Shown: one piece after another, positions 1 to 8,769 of the stretch
How positions within the stretch are numbered: position 1 is the first letter of the stretch
Layout: each line of letters begins with the position of its first letter
Assembly: GCA_021776335.1 (NCBI GenBank)
Contig: JAJFGB010000007.1
Coordinates: 1-64,000, forward strand
Source of the DNA: Hyphococcus sp.
Lineage (GTDB): Bacteria; Pseudomonadota; Alphaproteobacteria; Caulobacterales; Parvularculaceae
Length of the DNA: 64,000 nucleotides
Reading direction: 5' to 3'
Notes under the pieces: generated by a model
The model's input: the letters and a program-made list of their open reading frames with translations, nothing else
Databases searched by the model: none
What the model was told of the DNA's origin: nothing
Position numbers and translations under genes: made by a program

Positions 1-240
1 CGAGTTACTCAGCTACGTTAAGCAGCAAGAGCGAACTCTTCCGAATTGTTGTCATTAGCAACTATTCAGTTTAGCCAAATAACGGAGGCAAACCGGGCAA
101 AAACATCGTCTTTACACGCTCGTCGATCCTATTTCGGCCCCTTCGAAGCCTCCCGATCAGCATTGCTGAGGAGAGGATTTGGTGGAGCCGCCGGGTACCG
201 CCCCCGGGTCCGAACCGCTTATTACACGCGTCATTTATCG
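1..240 (-). ncRNA. ssrA: tmRNA, circularly permuted two-piece form (partial at left edge)
   Basis: tmRNA rescues stalled ribosomes by adding a degradation tag. On the minus strand the codons at 59-18 spell ANDNNSEEFALAA followed by TAA, a typical tag ending in ALAA. The halves are permuted as in alphaproteobacteria: the acceptor piece comes first and ends with GGCTCCACCA at 189-180. A 38-nt spacer (179-142) follows, then the coding piece starts GGGGCCGAAATAG at 141. GGGGCCG (141-135) pairs with CGGCTCC across the two pieces, with one G-U pair, to form the acceptor stem. The 3' end of the coding piece lies beyond position 1, so the gene is cut. The 5' end near 240 is an estimate. The 66-codon plus-strand reading frame over this gene is spurious. 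Confidence 0.93.
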
Positions 241-267
241 CCATAGCTCACTTGCGCGAGCCTCATG

Positions 268-296
268 AATATAGGCGATAAGGGTAAAGAATTGAA
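268..296 (-). promoter_or_regulatory. Candidate sigma-70 promoter of ssrA
   Basis: On the minus strand a TATATT -10 element (273-268) stands 17 bases after a weak -35 element TTCAAT (296-291). Transcription would begin near 261, about 20-30 bases before the acceptor piece of the tmRNA. The -10 is good and the -35 poor; the assignment rests on spacing and position only. Confidence 0.4.
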
Positions 297-408
297 GCCC
301 CCGTGAAAAACCCGAGCTTGGTGGTTTTTGTCAAATTTCTGTGACAACAATGCACTATGTACGCGCAGGATCAGAATAAAAATCAGTGTTCGGGACGGGG
401 CAAAAACG

Positions 409-639
409 ATGGAATCCAGCGATTTCAAAAAATGGCGTAAATCGCTCCGCTTGTCTCAAAAAGACGCGGCGAACCGGCTCGGGCTAAAGCGCCGCATGAT
501 TCAGTATTATGAAAAAGGCGAACGTGATGGCGAGAAGGTTTCGATCCCGCTATCGGTTCGTCTGGCCTGCTTTGCGATCAGCGAAGGGATCGCTGACTAC
601 AATGGGCCGCACCGCAAGGTGCTGAAATCTCCGGAGTAA
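409..639 (+). CDS. Small XRE-family helix-turn-helix regulator
   Basis: A 76-residue protein that is almost entirely one Cro/C1-type helix-turn-helix: FKKWRKSLRLSQKDAANRLG forms the first helices and LKRRMIQYYEKGERDG the recognition helix and following turn. It should bind DNA as a dimer; its target is unknown. The ATG at 409 is preferred over an upstream start at 328 because GGGACGGGG lies just before it and the longer N-terminus has no domain character. It sits alone between ssrA and a convergent membrane protein gene, and no phage genes accompany it. Confidence 0.75.
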   Translation: MESSDFKKWRKSLRLSQKDAANRLGLKRRMIQYYEKGERDGEKVSIPLSVRLACFAISEGIADYNGPHRKVLKSPE

Positions 640-651
640 GAGAATTGAACC

Positions 652-2163
652 TTATTCGCCGCCTGGCAGCGGCGCGTCTGGGTCATCAGGGCCGGTATCG
701 GCGCCTTCAGGGTTGAGTTTGAGCGCCATCGGCCCCTCAGTCGCAGTGTCGTTGGCGTCTTCGCTGGCTGAGAAAATATCCGGATTGTTGTATTCCCAAT
801 AACTCTTTGCAGCGCGTGCGCGCTCCACGCCGGCCTGGATCGCATCGGCCTTTGGGTGACCATCGAGAGCGAGCATGTTTTCGAGTGCCTGCTCGCCATA
901 GATACCAAGTTTAAATCGCAGATAGCCAAAGTCGAATTTTTCGGGTGTGACGCGCCCTTCAGCGATGCGATCATACTGGCTTTGAGCGCTTAGCGCCCAC
1001 GGGTTAAACATTGGCGTTGCCAAAGCGACAAGAACGATAATCCAAATGCCCGCCAGCAATGTATTAAGCGGCGCCACCAATGGCATCCACCTTTTTCCTC
1101 GCCAGTTTAGTTCGGTCAAAAGCCCCGCCAGGCAAACGACTGAATAGGCGGCAGCAAGGCCGCCAAACGAAAGCCCTGCAATCCGCGCAGGGGTTAATCC
1201 ATAATCGTCAATGCGCACCGTGAAGGCGTAAAGAGCGAGGCCCGCGTAAACCGGAAACCCGATCAATGCGACAAGTGTTGACAGACGCAGCCATGTGGGT
1301 GGCGGCGCGGCTTCGCCATTTTGATATACGCCGTTAAAAATCAGCATGCCGGCGAATGCCAAACCAATCATCCACATACTCGGAAAGGGTAAGTCAAAAA
1401 CCACGCCCGTTCCTTTGGCCGCAAGTACGAATAATATTGTAACCGTAAAGCCTGCGGTTATCGGCATAGCGATCCGGCAAAATAGTAACAAAATAAAACG
1501 CAAAGCGCCGAGCACTGCCTGTTGTCCGCGCATCATGGCGATGGATAAGCCGCCGATGGCGCCAAGAAACGGGAATATGAACCATGGTTCCTGAAACAAC
1601 CGATTGAAGAATCCCACATCCATCGTCTTCAGGAGCGCGGCCCAGGCGAACAACAAAATGAGCGCGAGTGCAGCAAAGAGTTTAGCGCCCGCCGCGATTA
1701 GCGGAATCGTGATGCCGTGGAAAAATACCTCCCGGTAGGGCGGTGGCGCGCCGGTCTCGAGGCTGGCCTTGACCAGGGTTACGAGCAGATATGCGGCAAG
1801 GCTTCGACTCACGCCAAACCAGAAAAAAGCAGGGAAGGGCGTCAGTTTGGTTGTGTCATCGCCGGCGGCGCCCGCCATGAAGTAGTCGGGAATGGCCAAT
1901 ATTCCGGCGATTGCAATCGCTGCAAGCAAAGCTTTTAGCAGCCGATTGGATTCGGCGAGCAAAAGATAGGCAGCCGCCCCGGTAACAACAAAAAACAAGA
2001 CGGCAATAGGGAGCGCCTGGGCATCGGTATCGTCGATCCAGTATTCGACAATGCCATAGATGGCCGCGCCGGTCAGAAGGCCAACAATCAGGCCTGGCAG
2101 CGCCAGTCCTTTGCCTGAGTTTGGGTCGCCATTCTCTCCGCTCGCCGCCATATTGCTCCCCAC
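652..2163 (-). CDS. DUF4153 family multi-spanning membrane protein
   Basis: A 503-residue inner-membrane protein with about eleven hydrophobic segments between residues 20 and 400 and a soluble acidic C-terminal tail. The tail carries the family signature around YDRIAEGRV and DFGYLRFKLGIYGEQAL. DUF4153 proteins are widespread and uncharacterised, so no reaction can be assigned. The C-terminus is rich in Asp, Glu and Pro, and the N-terminal 15 residues are hydrophilic. The gene faces the XRE regulator across a 12-base gap and is divergent from thyA, so it is probably transcribed alone. Confidence 0.75.
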   Translation of the reverse strand: MGSNMAASGENGDPNSGKGLALPGLIVGLLTGAAIYGIVEYWIDDTDAQALPIAVLFFVVTGAAAYLLLAESNRLLKALLAAIAIAGILAIPDYFMAGAAGDDTTKLTPFPAFFWFGVSRSLAAYLLVTLVKASLETGAPPPYREVFFHGITIPLIAAGAKLFAALALILLFAWAALLKTMDVGFFNRLFQEPWFIFPFLGAIGGLSIAMMRGQQAVLGALRFILLLFCRIAMPITAGFTVTILFVLAAKGTGVVFDLPFPSMWMIGLAFAGMLIFNGVYQNGEAAPPPTWLRLSTLVALIGFPVYAGLALYAFTVRIDDYGLTPARIAGLSFGGLAAAYSVVCLAGLLTELNWRGKRWMPLVAPLNTLLAGIWIIVLVALATPMFNPWALSAQSQYDRIAEGRVTPEKFDFGYLRFKLGIYGEQALENMLALDGHPKADAIQAGVERARAAKSYWEYNNPDIFSASEDANDTATEGPMALKLNPEGADTGPDDPDAPLPGGE

Positions 2164-2283
2164 GCTATTTTGACTATCGATCGAAAAGTCAGCCTAGCAG
2201 CTCCGAGGTCGGGGAAAAAGCTTTGGGTGACGACGCTGGCGAGATCGTTAAACTTGGGGCGTTAGAGGAGATTCGCGAGGCAT

Positions 2284-3078
2284 ATGCGGCAGTATTTGGA
2301 GCTATTAGAACGCGCCCTCAGGGAGGGTGACGAACGCATTGAACGCACGGGTGTTGGCACGCGCGCTGTTTTTGGTCATCAGATGCGGTTTGACCTTTCC
2401 GTTGGGTTTCCGCTCCTGACCACAAAAAAGCTACACACAAAATCTATTGTACACGAACTTTTATGGTTCCTCACGGGCGATACGAATGTCAGATATCTAA
2501 AGGAGAACGGCGTATCGATCTGGGATGAGTGGGCGGACGAGAATGGAGATCTTGGTCCGGTATATGGCCGGCAGTGGCGGTCATGGGCGGCGCCTGACGG
2601 ACGCGCAATTGATCAAATCACGCAAATTGCCAAGGAGATCAAAACGAATCCATATTCGCGGCGGCTTGTTGTTAGCGCCTGGAACCCGGCAGAACTGGAT
2701 CAAATGGCGTTAGCGCCGTGTCACTGCCTGTTTCAGTTTTTCGTCGCTGATGATCGTTTGTCCTGTCAGCTCTATCAGCGCTCTGGTGATATCTTTTTGG
2801 GCGTTCCATTCAATATCGCCTCATATGCCTTGTTGACAGAAATGATGGCGCAAGCTTGTGGTTTGAAACCCGGAGACTTCGTGCTCACACTGGGAGACGC
2901 GCATTTATATTCAAATCACGAGGAGCAAGCGCGTGAGCAGCTCAGCCGTCAGCCCGGGTCATTGCCAACACTGACACTCAATCCCGACATTAAAAGCATT
3001 TTTGATTTCCGGTATGAGGATATCGCCTTCACTGACTATCAGGCGCAGGCGCATATCAAGGCGCGTGTGGCGGTATGA
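2284..3078 (+). CDS. thyA: Thymidylate synthase
   Basis: Converts dUMP to dTMP using methylene-tetrahydrofolate, yielding dihydrofolate. The 264-residue length equals that of the E. coli enzyme. The catalytic cysteine is C146 in ALAPCHC, the folate and phosphate loop RTGVGT is at 21-26, and the dUMP-binding segment [20 protein letters not shown] is intact. The ATG at 2284 follows GAGGAGATTCGCGAGG. It overlaps the next gene by 4 bases (ATGA), and folA, which recycles the dihydrofolate made here, is third in the operon. Confidence 0.97.
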   Translation: MRQYLELLERALREGDERIERTGVGTRAVFGHQMRFDLSVGFPLLTTKKLHTKSIVHELLWFLTGDTNVRYLKENGVSIWDEWADENGDLGPVYGRQWRSWAAPDGRAIDQITQIAKEIKTNPYSRRLVVSAWNPAELDQMALAPCHCLFQFFVADDRLSCQLYQRSGDIFLGVPFNIASYALLTEMMAQACGLKPGDFVLTLGDAHLYSNHEEQAREQLSRQPGSLPTLTLNPDIKSIFDFRYEDIAFTDYQAQAHIKARVAV

Positions 3079-3569
3079 GTATTGAAATTCGACATGCGAC
3101 GCCGGGTGATGAAGCGACGATACTGGCGTTCATTAACGAGCTGGCGGCTTATGAAAAGCTTGCTCATGAGGTTGTTGCGACAGAGAGCAAGCTGCGCCAA
3201 TCACTCTTTTGTCAGGGCCCGAAAGTTTTTGCGCTGATTGCGGAAATCGACGGTGAGCCCTGCGGCTTCGCGCTCTATTTTTTCAACTACTCAACGTTTC
3301 TCGGTCAGCACGGGCTCTATCTTGAAGATCTCTATGTTCGAGAAAATCATCGCGGCGCGGGGACCGGTAAGGCGCTGCTTGCGCGACTGGCGCGGATCGC
3401 AAAAGAAAATGATTGCGGCCGGATGGAGTGGTGGGTCCTTGACTGGAATGCGCCGTCTATCGCGTTCTACAAATCACTGGGCGCGGAGGCGATGGATGAT
3501 TGGACGGTCTACCGGCTGGCCGGAGAGGCTTTGAAAAATCTGGCAGCGCATAGGGGCGAGGACACATGA
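3075..3569 (+). CDS. GNAT-family N-acetyltransferase (diamine acetyltransferase-like)
   Basis: A 164-residue acetyl-CoA-dependent acetyltransferase. The core is [20 protein letters not shown], in which R-G-A-G-T-G-K is the acetyl-CoA pyrophosphate loop, followed by [19 protein letters not shown], typical of the spermidine/diamine (SSAT-like) branch. The substrate is probably a small amine, but this cannot be read from sequence. It is translationally coupled on both sides, overlapping thyA and folA by 4 bases each. It seems a passenger in a folate operon rather than part of that pathway. Confidence 0.85.
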   Translation: MSIEIRHATPGDEATILAFINELAAYEKLAHEVVATESKLRQSLFCQGPKVFALIAEIDGEPCGFALYFFNYSTFLGQHGLYLEDLYVRENHRGAGTGKALLARLARIAKENDCGRMEWWVLDWNAPSIAFYKSLGAEAMDDWTVYRLAGEALKNLAAHRGEDT

Positions 3570-4075
3570 AGATCGCGCTCGTGGTTGCAGTGGCGCGAAA
3601 TCTCGTTATTGGCGCTGACGGCGATCTGGCCTGGCGGATTTCCGATGATTTGAAATGGTTCAAAAAAGTAACGATGGGCAAACCCATCATTATGGGGCGC
3701 AAGACCTATGGCTCGATCAATCGGCCGCTCCCTGGCAGGGACAACATTGTGCTCACACGCGCAGCGGATTTCTTCGCGGAGGGCATATTAACGGCTCACT
3801 CCGTCGACACGGCAATCGAACTCGCGCGGGCGTGCGCCGAGCGGCGCGAGGTCGATGAAATTTGCGTCATTGGCGGCGGCGATATTTATGCCCAGATGCT
3901 TCCCGCTGCTGACCGGATTTACCTGACGCGTGTTAACGCAGAGATCGAAGGCGATACGCTCTTTCCGGAGATTGATTCGGCTCAATGGGAGGAAAAGCAC
4001 CAGTTTTCGTGCGAGAAAAACCATCGAAATGACCATGCTTGCGAATTTTTCATTCTCGACCGGCAGGGCGAATAA
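3566..4075 (+). CDS. folA: Dihydrofolate reductase
   Basis: Reduces dihydrofolate to tetrahydrofolate with NADPH, closing the cycle opened by ThyA. The protein has 169 residues, a normal length for a chromosomal DHFR. Recognisable parts are the N-terminal strand ALVVAVARNLVIG, the acidic active-site residue D28 in WRISDDLKWFK, the MGRKTYGSI segment and the NADPH-binding CVIGGGDIYAQML. It overlaps the acetyltransferase gene by 4 bases and is the last gene of the thyA operon, with a terminator hairpin at its stop codon. Confidence 0.97.
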   Translation: MKIALVVAVARNLVIGADGDLAWRISDDLKWFKKVTMGKPIIMGRKTYGSINRPLPGRDNIVLTRAADFFAEGILTAHSVDTAIELARACAERREVDEICVIGGGDIYAQMLPAADRIYLTRVNAEIEGDTLFPEIDSAQWEEKHQFSCEKNHRNDHACEFFILDRQGE

Positions 4076-4095
4076 GGCCGAAAGGCCTTAATTTT
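4074..4095 (+). terminator. Intrinsic terminator of the thyA-folA operon
   Basis: A perfect 6-bp stem AAGGCC / GGCCTT (4074-4079, 4084-4089) with a GAAA tetraloop is followed by AATTTT. The folA stop codon TAA (4073-4075) enters the stem. The T-run is short, so strength is uncertain. Confidence 0.6.
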
Positions 4096-4246
4096 ACTAC
4101 CTTTTATGACGGACGATTCACCAGTTTTAAGATACCGTATCGTTGATAATGATTTTGGCTCCAATTGCCGTCTGCGCTGCGCTAGATTAGAGGCGTCGGC
4201 GCCGCGGATGCGCGCACCGCGAAAATGACCTTTGAGGAGGGGTGCG

Positions 4247-5431
4247 ATGAAACGTCTGGTTTCCATGATAACCATTGCTGCTGTTATGAGCGGTGCGGCA
4301 AGTGCTGCTGACTTTAAGACTGCCTGCACGCGCGGCAATGATGAGCGGATCATAGAAGTGGTTGCGCCGGGAGAAGTGGGCGCGGCGTGTGATGTACGCT
4401 ATTTTCGGGGATCGAGCCGGGCGGCGACTGTTCCCTTTCATGCGGACAATTCTGAAAACTTCTGTCTGCAAAAAGCAAATGAACTCATAAACACGCTGGC
4501 GACGTCGGGCTACAGCTGCGCAGCCGCAGACAGCGTGGATGTCGCGCAGGCGCCGCCAGCGCCGCAACCAGACACCGCTGAACTTGCCGCCGAAACGCAA
4601 ATTGCAGCTCGCGATGTTACAGAGACGGTTGCGCCAGCCCCCGAGATTGATACGAGCCCTGTTGTCGCGCCTGAGGCAATGGAACTCGAAGACAAAATGA
4701 ACGAGATTCTGTCACAGCCGGAACAGCAGGCAGCTGTTCGAGGGCCAGCCGATTTAACCGATCAGGTAGTGGATACAATCGACGCTGGGTCGACATCTCC
4801 TGTTGTAGGGCGAATTGTTGGCGCCACGCCGGATGCGCCGGTCGTGGTTGCGGGAATTGTGACACCCGTGGCTCAGGCTGCGCTCCGCGAAGACGCCGTT
4901 GAGGCCAAGCCCGCTGTCGCCGCGCCAGTTGAAACAAATGACGAGGCAACGTTTGTAAAAGGGCCAGAGCGGACAGCGTCGTCCACACCTGCTTCTTTGC
5001 CGACGCCGACAGCTGAAAAGCTTACTGCCGCTAACGCGTTGCGAAGTTCTGAAGACGTGGTGCGAGCAACCTTAAAAGCTCAGGCCGCAGCGTGGAATGA
5101 AGGCAATCTCGATGCTTTTATGGAAACCTATTGGAAGGATGATGACCTTAAATTTGTGTCCGGTGCAGAAATTACCAAGGGCTGGTCATCGACTTCGAAA
5201 CGGTATCGGGAGCTTTATTCGGACGGCAATGGTTTGGGCCAATTAGGGCTTGAAGAAATGGACGTGGAACTTGTGACTGACGACGTTGCAGTTGTTACCG
5301 GCCGTTTTGATCACAGCAAAGTTGGTGAAGCGTCCACCAGTGGTATTTTTTCCCTGGTGATGAAGCGAGATAGCGGCGTCTGGCGAATCGTTCATGACCA
5401 TACGGTGGCGGACGCTAAGCCTTCCGAATAG
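4247..5431 (+). CDS. Secreted protein with C-terminal SnoaL/DUF4440-like domain
   Basis: A 394-residue exported protein. The signal peptide (residues 1-20, cleavage after GAASA) is followed by a small domain with four Cys, then about 170 residues of low-complexity Ala/Pro/Val/Glu linker, then an NTF2-like domain (about 265-390). That domain contains AQAAAWNEGNLDAFMETYWKD and ends VMKRDSGVWRIVHDHTV, the hallmark of DUF4440/SnoaL-like proteins. The ATG at 4247 follows GAGGAGGGG, so the upstream in-frame TTG at 4232 is not the start. Its function is unknown; the fold binds small ligands or has acquired varied enzymatic roles. Its 3' end overlaps the convergent mrp gene by 17 bases. Confidence 0.75.
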   Translation: MKRLVSMITIAAVMSGAASAADFKTACTRGNDERIIEVVAPGEVGAACDVRYFRGSSRAATVPFHADNSENFCLQKANELINTLATSGYSCAAADSVDVAQAPPAPQPDTAELAAETQIAARDVTETVAPAPEIDTSPVVAPEAMELEDKMNEILSQPEQQAAVRGPADLTDQVVDTIDAGSTSPVVGRIVGATPDAPVVVAGIVTPVAQAALREDAVEAKPAVAAPVETNDEATFVKGPERTASSTPASLPTPTAEKLTAANALRSSEDVVRATLKAQAAAWNEGNLDAFMETYWKDDDLKFVSGAEITKGWSSTSKRYRELYSDGNGLGQLGLEEMDVELVTDDVAVVTGRFDHSKVGEASTSGIFSLVMKRDSGVWRIVHDHTVADAKPSE

Positions 5432-6503
5432 TTGGTGCTATTTTTTCAGCAATTTGTTTAAAAACACACGCCACCCGGTGATCCTGGCTTAGCAGCGGTT
5501 GGCCGTCATCCGATGCTTCGCGTAGCTCGGGATATAGGGGCACAGCGCCAAGAAAGGGCGCTTCGAGTTCGTGCGCCGCGCGCTCAGCGCCGCCCTCGCC
5601 AAAAAGATATTGGCGCTTACCCGGTTCATTTTCCAACCACGCCATGTTTTCGATGACGCCAATGATCGGCGTATCGGTTTTGCGAAACAGCGATACGCCG
5701 CGCCTGACGTCAGCAAGCGCCATCTCTTGCGGTGTCGAGACAATGACCGCACCGGACAGCCGTTTTGTTTGGATGAGCGAAAGATGCGCGTCACCTGTGC
5801 CGGGCGGCGTATCAATCAGCAGGACATCAAGCACCCCCCAGTCAACATCAGATATCAATTGCCTGATCGCGCCCATGACCATCGGCCCGCGCCAGGCCAG
5901 GGCCTGGTCTTCATCGACCAAGAGGCCGATCGACATGGCGCGGACGCCGTGAGCGTCGATGGGGATAATCTTTCCGTCGCGCATGCTGGCTTTGCCGGCC
6001 AGGCCAAACAGCGTTGGCAGGGAGGGTCCATAAATGTCGGCATCCATCAGACCTGTTGCAAACCCCTGCTGTGCAAGCGCAATGGCGAGATTAGCCGCTA
6101 CCGTTGATTTTCCGACCCCTCCTTTGCCCGAGGCGATGGCGATCACACATTTAACGTCCGTCAGCGTTTCAGCAGCTTCCTCGACACGGGGCTTTTTCCT
6201 TTTGAGGCCGAACGGGTTGTCGTGGCCGCCAGCAGGTGACTTGGGCGCCGAGCCATGCGCTGTCGCCACGGCGGACACCGAGGCGACACCCTCGACATTT
6301 GCGGCAGCGGCTTTTGCTGCCTCCAGGATCGATTCGCTTTGCTCACGGCTCGTTCCAGGCAAATCGAGTGCGAATCGAACATGGCCCTGATCGTCTGCAA
6401 CAAGGCCCTGGATGCCCCCTTCAGCGATGATGTTTCGACCCGTTGATGGATTTGTCACAAGGCCGAGGGCCTCACGGACCCGGAGGATGAGCGGTTCAGC
6501 CAC
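5415..6503 (-). CDS. apbC: Mrp/ApbC-type iron-sulfur cluster carrier ATPase lacking the CxxC motif
   Basis: A 362-residue P-loop NTPase of the Mrp/NBP35 family, which carries and transfers Fe-S clusters. An N-terminal MIP18-like (DUF59) domain spans 1-85, a linker follows, and the deviant Walker A ASGKGGVGKST is at 124-134. Other motifs are DADIYGPS (154-161) and the switch IDTPPGTGD (230-238). The usual cluster-binding CxxC after IENM is absent: residues 285-305 read ENMAWLENEPGKRQYLFGEGG, and the whole protein has only two cysteines, C119 and C346. It may form an atypical site or depend on a partner. It is a single gene, divergent from hflK. Confidence 0.9.
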   Translation of the reverse strand: MAEPLILRVREALGLVTNPSTGRNIIAEGGIQGLVADDQGHVRFALDLPGTSREQSESILEAAKAAAANVEGVASVSAVATAHGSAPKSPAGGHDNPFGLKRKKPRVEEAAETLTDVKCVIAIASGKGGVGKSTVAANLAIALAQQGFATGLMDADIYGPSLPTLFGLAGKASMRDGKIIPIDAHGVRAMSIGLLVDEDQALAWRGPMVMGAIRQLISDVDWGVLDVLLIDTPPGTGDAHLSLIQTKRLSGAVIVSTPQEMALADVRRGVSLFRKTDTPIIGVIENMAWLENEPGKRQYLFGEGGAERAAHELEAPFLGAVPLYPELREASDDGQPLLSQDHRVACVFKQIAEKIAPTIRKA

Positions 6504-6649
6504 GTTTACTCCTTGTTATTCTTGAAAAAGCAGTTTGCGCGCGTTGCACGCGGCGAGATCATTGACATATATACGGTCGCGCGCCCGGTCGTGCTACCGG
6601 CGATAATCGCCGTAAAGCAAAAGCGGTGCAAAACACGAAGTGAGGCTGA

Positions 6650-7795
6650 ATGCCCTGGCAAGACAATTCTGGAAATCGCGGCCCTTGGGGCCAACCCCCC
6701 CGCGGGTCCAATGGCGGGTCGAACAATGGTGGTAGAGGCGGCGGCGAGCCGCCGGATTTAGAAGATATTCTTCAGGCCTCGCGCGAACGTTTGAAAAAAG
6801 TGTTTCCGCGCGGCGGCCGTAATGGCGGCGGCGGACCACAGCTCAACCGAACAACCGCGGGCCTTGTGGGCGCTGGATTGCTGTTGCTTTGGGGATTTAG
6901 CGGCATTTATCAGGTCGCGCCCGCCGAGCTGGCTGTCGTTACGACTTTTGGCAGCTATGAAACAGTCACTGGCCCAGGCCTGCACTGGCGCATTCCGTCA
7001 CCGGTGCAAAATGTCAGTAAACAGCAGGCGCTTAAAGTTCAGGAAATGCAGGTTCCAGTTCTTGAACGGCGAGCCGGCGTGCTGTCGCCGGGACTGATGC
7101 TCACGGGCGATAAGAATATCGTAGACGTGGTCTTCACGGTGCAGTGGAAAATCAAATCAAGCCTCATTCCGGAACAAGGCGAAACCAAGCCTGGGGTCGC
7201 GCAGTTTGTATTCAATATTGATGGCCCGCAGGAATTAGTGCGCATGATCGCTGAAGCCTCCATGCGTGAGATTGTCGGCCGTAACACTCTCGATTTCGTA
7301 CAGACCGAAGGACGCCTTGAGGTCCAGGAACAAACGCAAACGCTGATGCAGACGACGCTGGATGAATATAGAGCGGGCATCCAGGTTGAAGGCGTATTGT
7401 TGACGTCAACCGAGCCACCGACCGAAGAGGTGAATGAAGCGTTTCGTGATGTTCAGGCCGCCGAACAAAACCAGGCGACGGCGATCCAAAATGCGCGTCA
7501 ATATACCAACAGGGTTGTGCCTGAAGCGCGAGGCCAGGCCCAGCGCATATTAGAAGAAGCAGGTGCATACTCAGCGCGCGTGACCGCTGACGCCCGCGGT
7601 CAAGCCGCGCGGTTTGATGAAATATACACAGAATATGCAAAGGCGCCGGACGTCACGCGTCAGCGCATGTATCTGGAAACAGTGGAGCGCGTTTTGGGTG
7701 ATATGGATAAGATTATTATCGACGAAGAGGCGGGATCGGGTGTTGTGCCTTACCTGCCGCTGAACGAACTTCGTAGCCAGCAGGGAGGAAACTAA
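6650..7795 (+). CDS. hflK: HflK, SPFH subunit of the FtsH-modulating complex
   Basis: HflK and HflC form a large membrane-anchored cage that encloses and modulates the AAA protease FtsH. The 381-residue protein has a Gly/Asn/Pro-rich cytoplasmic head (1-65), one membrane anchor (about 70-88), then the SPFH/band 7 domain starting QVAPAELAVVTTFGSYETV. A long helical region follows, with AEQNQATAIQNARQYTNRVVPEARGQAQRI. The start MPWQDNSGNRGPWGQPP is typical. hflC follows one base after the stop codon, so the two are co-transcribed and probably translated in step. Confidence 0.96.
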   Translation: MPWQDNSGNRGPWGQPPRGSNGGSNNGGRGGGEPPDLEDILQASRERLKKVFPRGGRNGGGGPQLNRTTAGLVGAGLLLLWGFSGIYQVAPAELAVVTTFGSYETVTGPGLHWRIPSPVQNVSKQQALKVQEMQVPVLERRAGVLSPGLMLTGDKNIVDVVFTVQWKIKSSLIPEQGETKPGVAQFVFNIDGPQELVRMIAEASMREIVGRNTLDFVQTEGRLEVQEQTQTLMQTTLDEYRAGIQVEGVLLTSTEPPTEEVNEAFRDVQAAEQNQATAIQNARQYTNRVVPEARGQAQRILEEAGAYSARVTADARGQAARFDEIYTEYAKAPDVTRQRMYLETVERVLGDMDKIIIDEEAGSGVVPYLPLNELRSQQGGN

Positions 7796-7796
7796 G

Positions 7797-8672
7797 ATGA
7801 ATAAGTTACCTTTACCTCTCATCGGCGCTGCCGTTTTTGTGGTGTTGTTTGTTGTCGTGAACGCAGCCTTTATCGTGCCAGAGACAAGCTCGGCGCTTGT
7901 GTTTCGTTTTGGCGAACCAAAAAGTCAGTATCCCGATGCCGGACTGAAGTTCAAAATGCCGTTTGCGGAAAGCGTCAATTTTATCGATAAGCGCAACCGT
8001 AATCTTGAACAGGGGCAAACTGAAATCATCGCGCGCAACCAGGAACGACTGATTGTGGATGCGTTTGCTCGTTATCGGATTATCGACCCGCTATTGTTCT
8101 ATCAATCAGCGCGAGACGAACGGAATGGCGAACAGCTTTTAGGGCGCCAGTTTGACCGCTCTATTAAAGCCGTGCTCGGTGAGGTTACGGTCGATGAAAT
8201 CATTTCGACGCAGCGCGCTGAACTGATGCGTCGTATCCGCGATCTTTTGAGTCAAAGTGCGCGCCCCCTTGGCGTCGAAATCATCGATGTGAAAATTCGG
8301 CGTGCCGACCTGCCGCAAACGAACTCCGTGGCTGTGTTTCAACGCATGATCGCCGAACGTAATCAGCTGGCTCAGCAATATCGTTCTGAAGGCAATGAGC
8401 GTGCGAACCAGATCCAGGCCCAGGCAGACCGCCAGGTAATCGAAATCAAGGCGGAGGCTGAAGAGGCTGCGCAAAAGATTCGCGGCGCGGCGGACGGGGA
8501 ACGAAATGCAGTGTTTGCTGCGGCCTATGGGAAGGACGCAGAATTTTTTGCCTTCTATCGCTCCCTACTGGCCTATGAGGAGGCCCTGCAAAAAGGTGAT
8601 ACCACAATCCTGCTGTCGCCAAATAGTGAATTCTTCAGGTATTTCAATAACTTGGAAGGGCGACGACAATAA
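7797..8672 (+). CDS. hflC: HflC, SPFH subunit of the FtsH-modulating complex
   Basis: Partner of HflK in the periplasm-exposed cage around FtsH. The 291 residues begin with a membrane anchor (about 6-24) and the SPFH domain follows: VPETSSALVFRFGEPK, the conserved IIDVKIRRADLP and a helical stretch rich in Ala, Glu and Gln (YRSEGNERANQIQAQADRQV). The C-terminus DTTILLSPNSEFFRYF is the usual family end. The start at 7797 is preceded by GGGAGGAAACTAAG. It is followed after about 100 bases by a DegP-type protease, extending the membrane quality-control theme. Confidence 0.96.
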   Translation: MNKLPLPLIGAAVFVVLFVVVNAAFIVPETSSALVFRFGEPKSQYPDAGLKFKMPFAESVNFIDKRNRNLEQGQTEIIARNQERLIVDAFARYRIIDPLLFYQSARDERNGEQLLGRQFDRSIKAVLGEVTVDEIISTQRAELMRRIRDLLSQSARPLGVEIIDVKIRRADLPQTNSVAVFQRMIAERNQLAQQYRSEGNERANQIQAQADRQVIEIKAEAEEAAQKIRGAADGERNAVFAAAYGKDAEFFAFYRSLLAYEEALQKGDTTILLSPNSEFFRYFNNLEGRRQ

Positions 8673-8769
8673 TCCCAAAGCGCGTGATTGTGACCCGGGC
8701 GCAGCTTGCCGTTCGGCTGCGTTGCGTTAACCTGTGGCGGCTAGATTTAGCCGAAACGAAGAGGCCGTC

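Noticed and set aside
46-246. 66-codon plus-strand reading frame
   Set aside because: It lies over the permuted tmRNA encoded on the other strand and has no protein character.
409-639. XRE regulator next to ssrA as a sign of an integrated element
   Set aside because: ssrA is a common integration site, but no integrase, att-like direct repeat or phage gene is visible on the side that can be seen.
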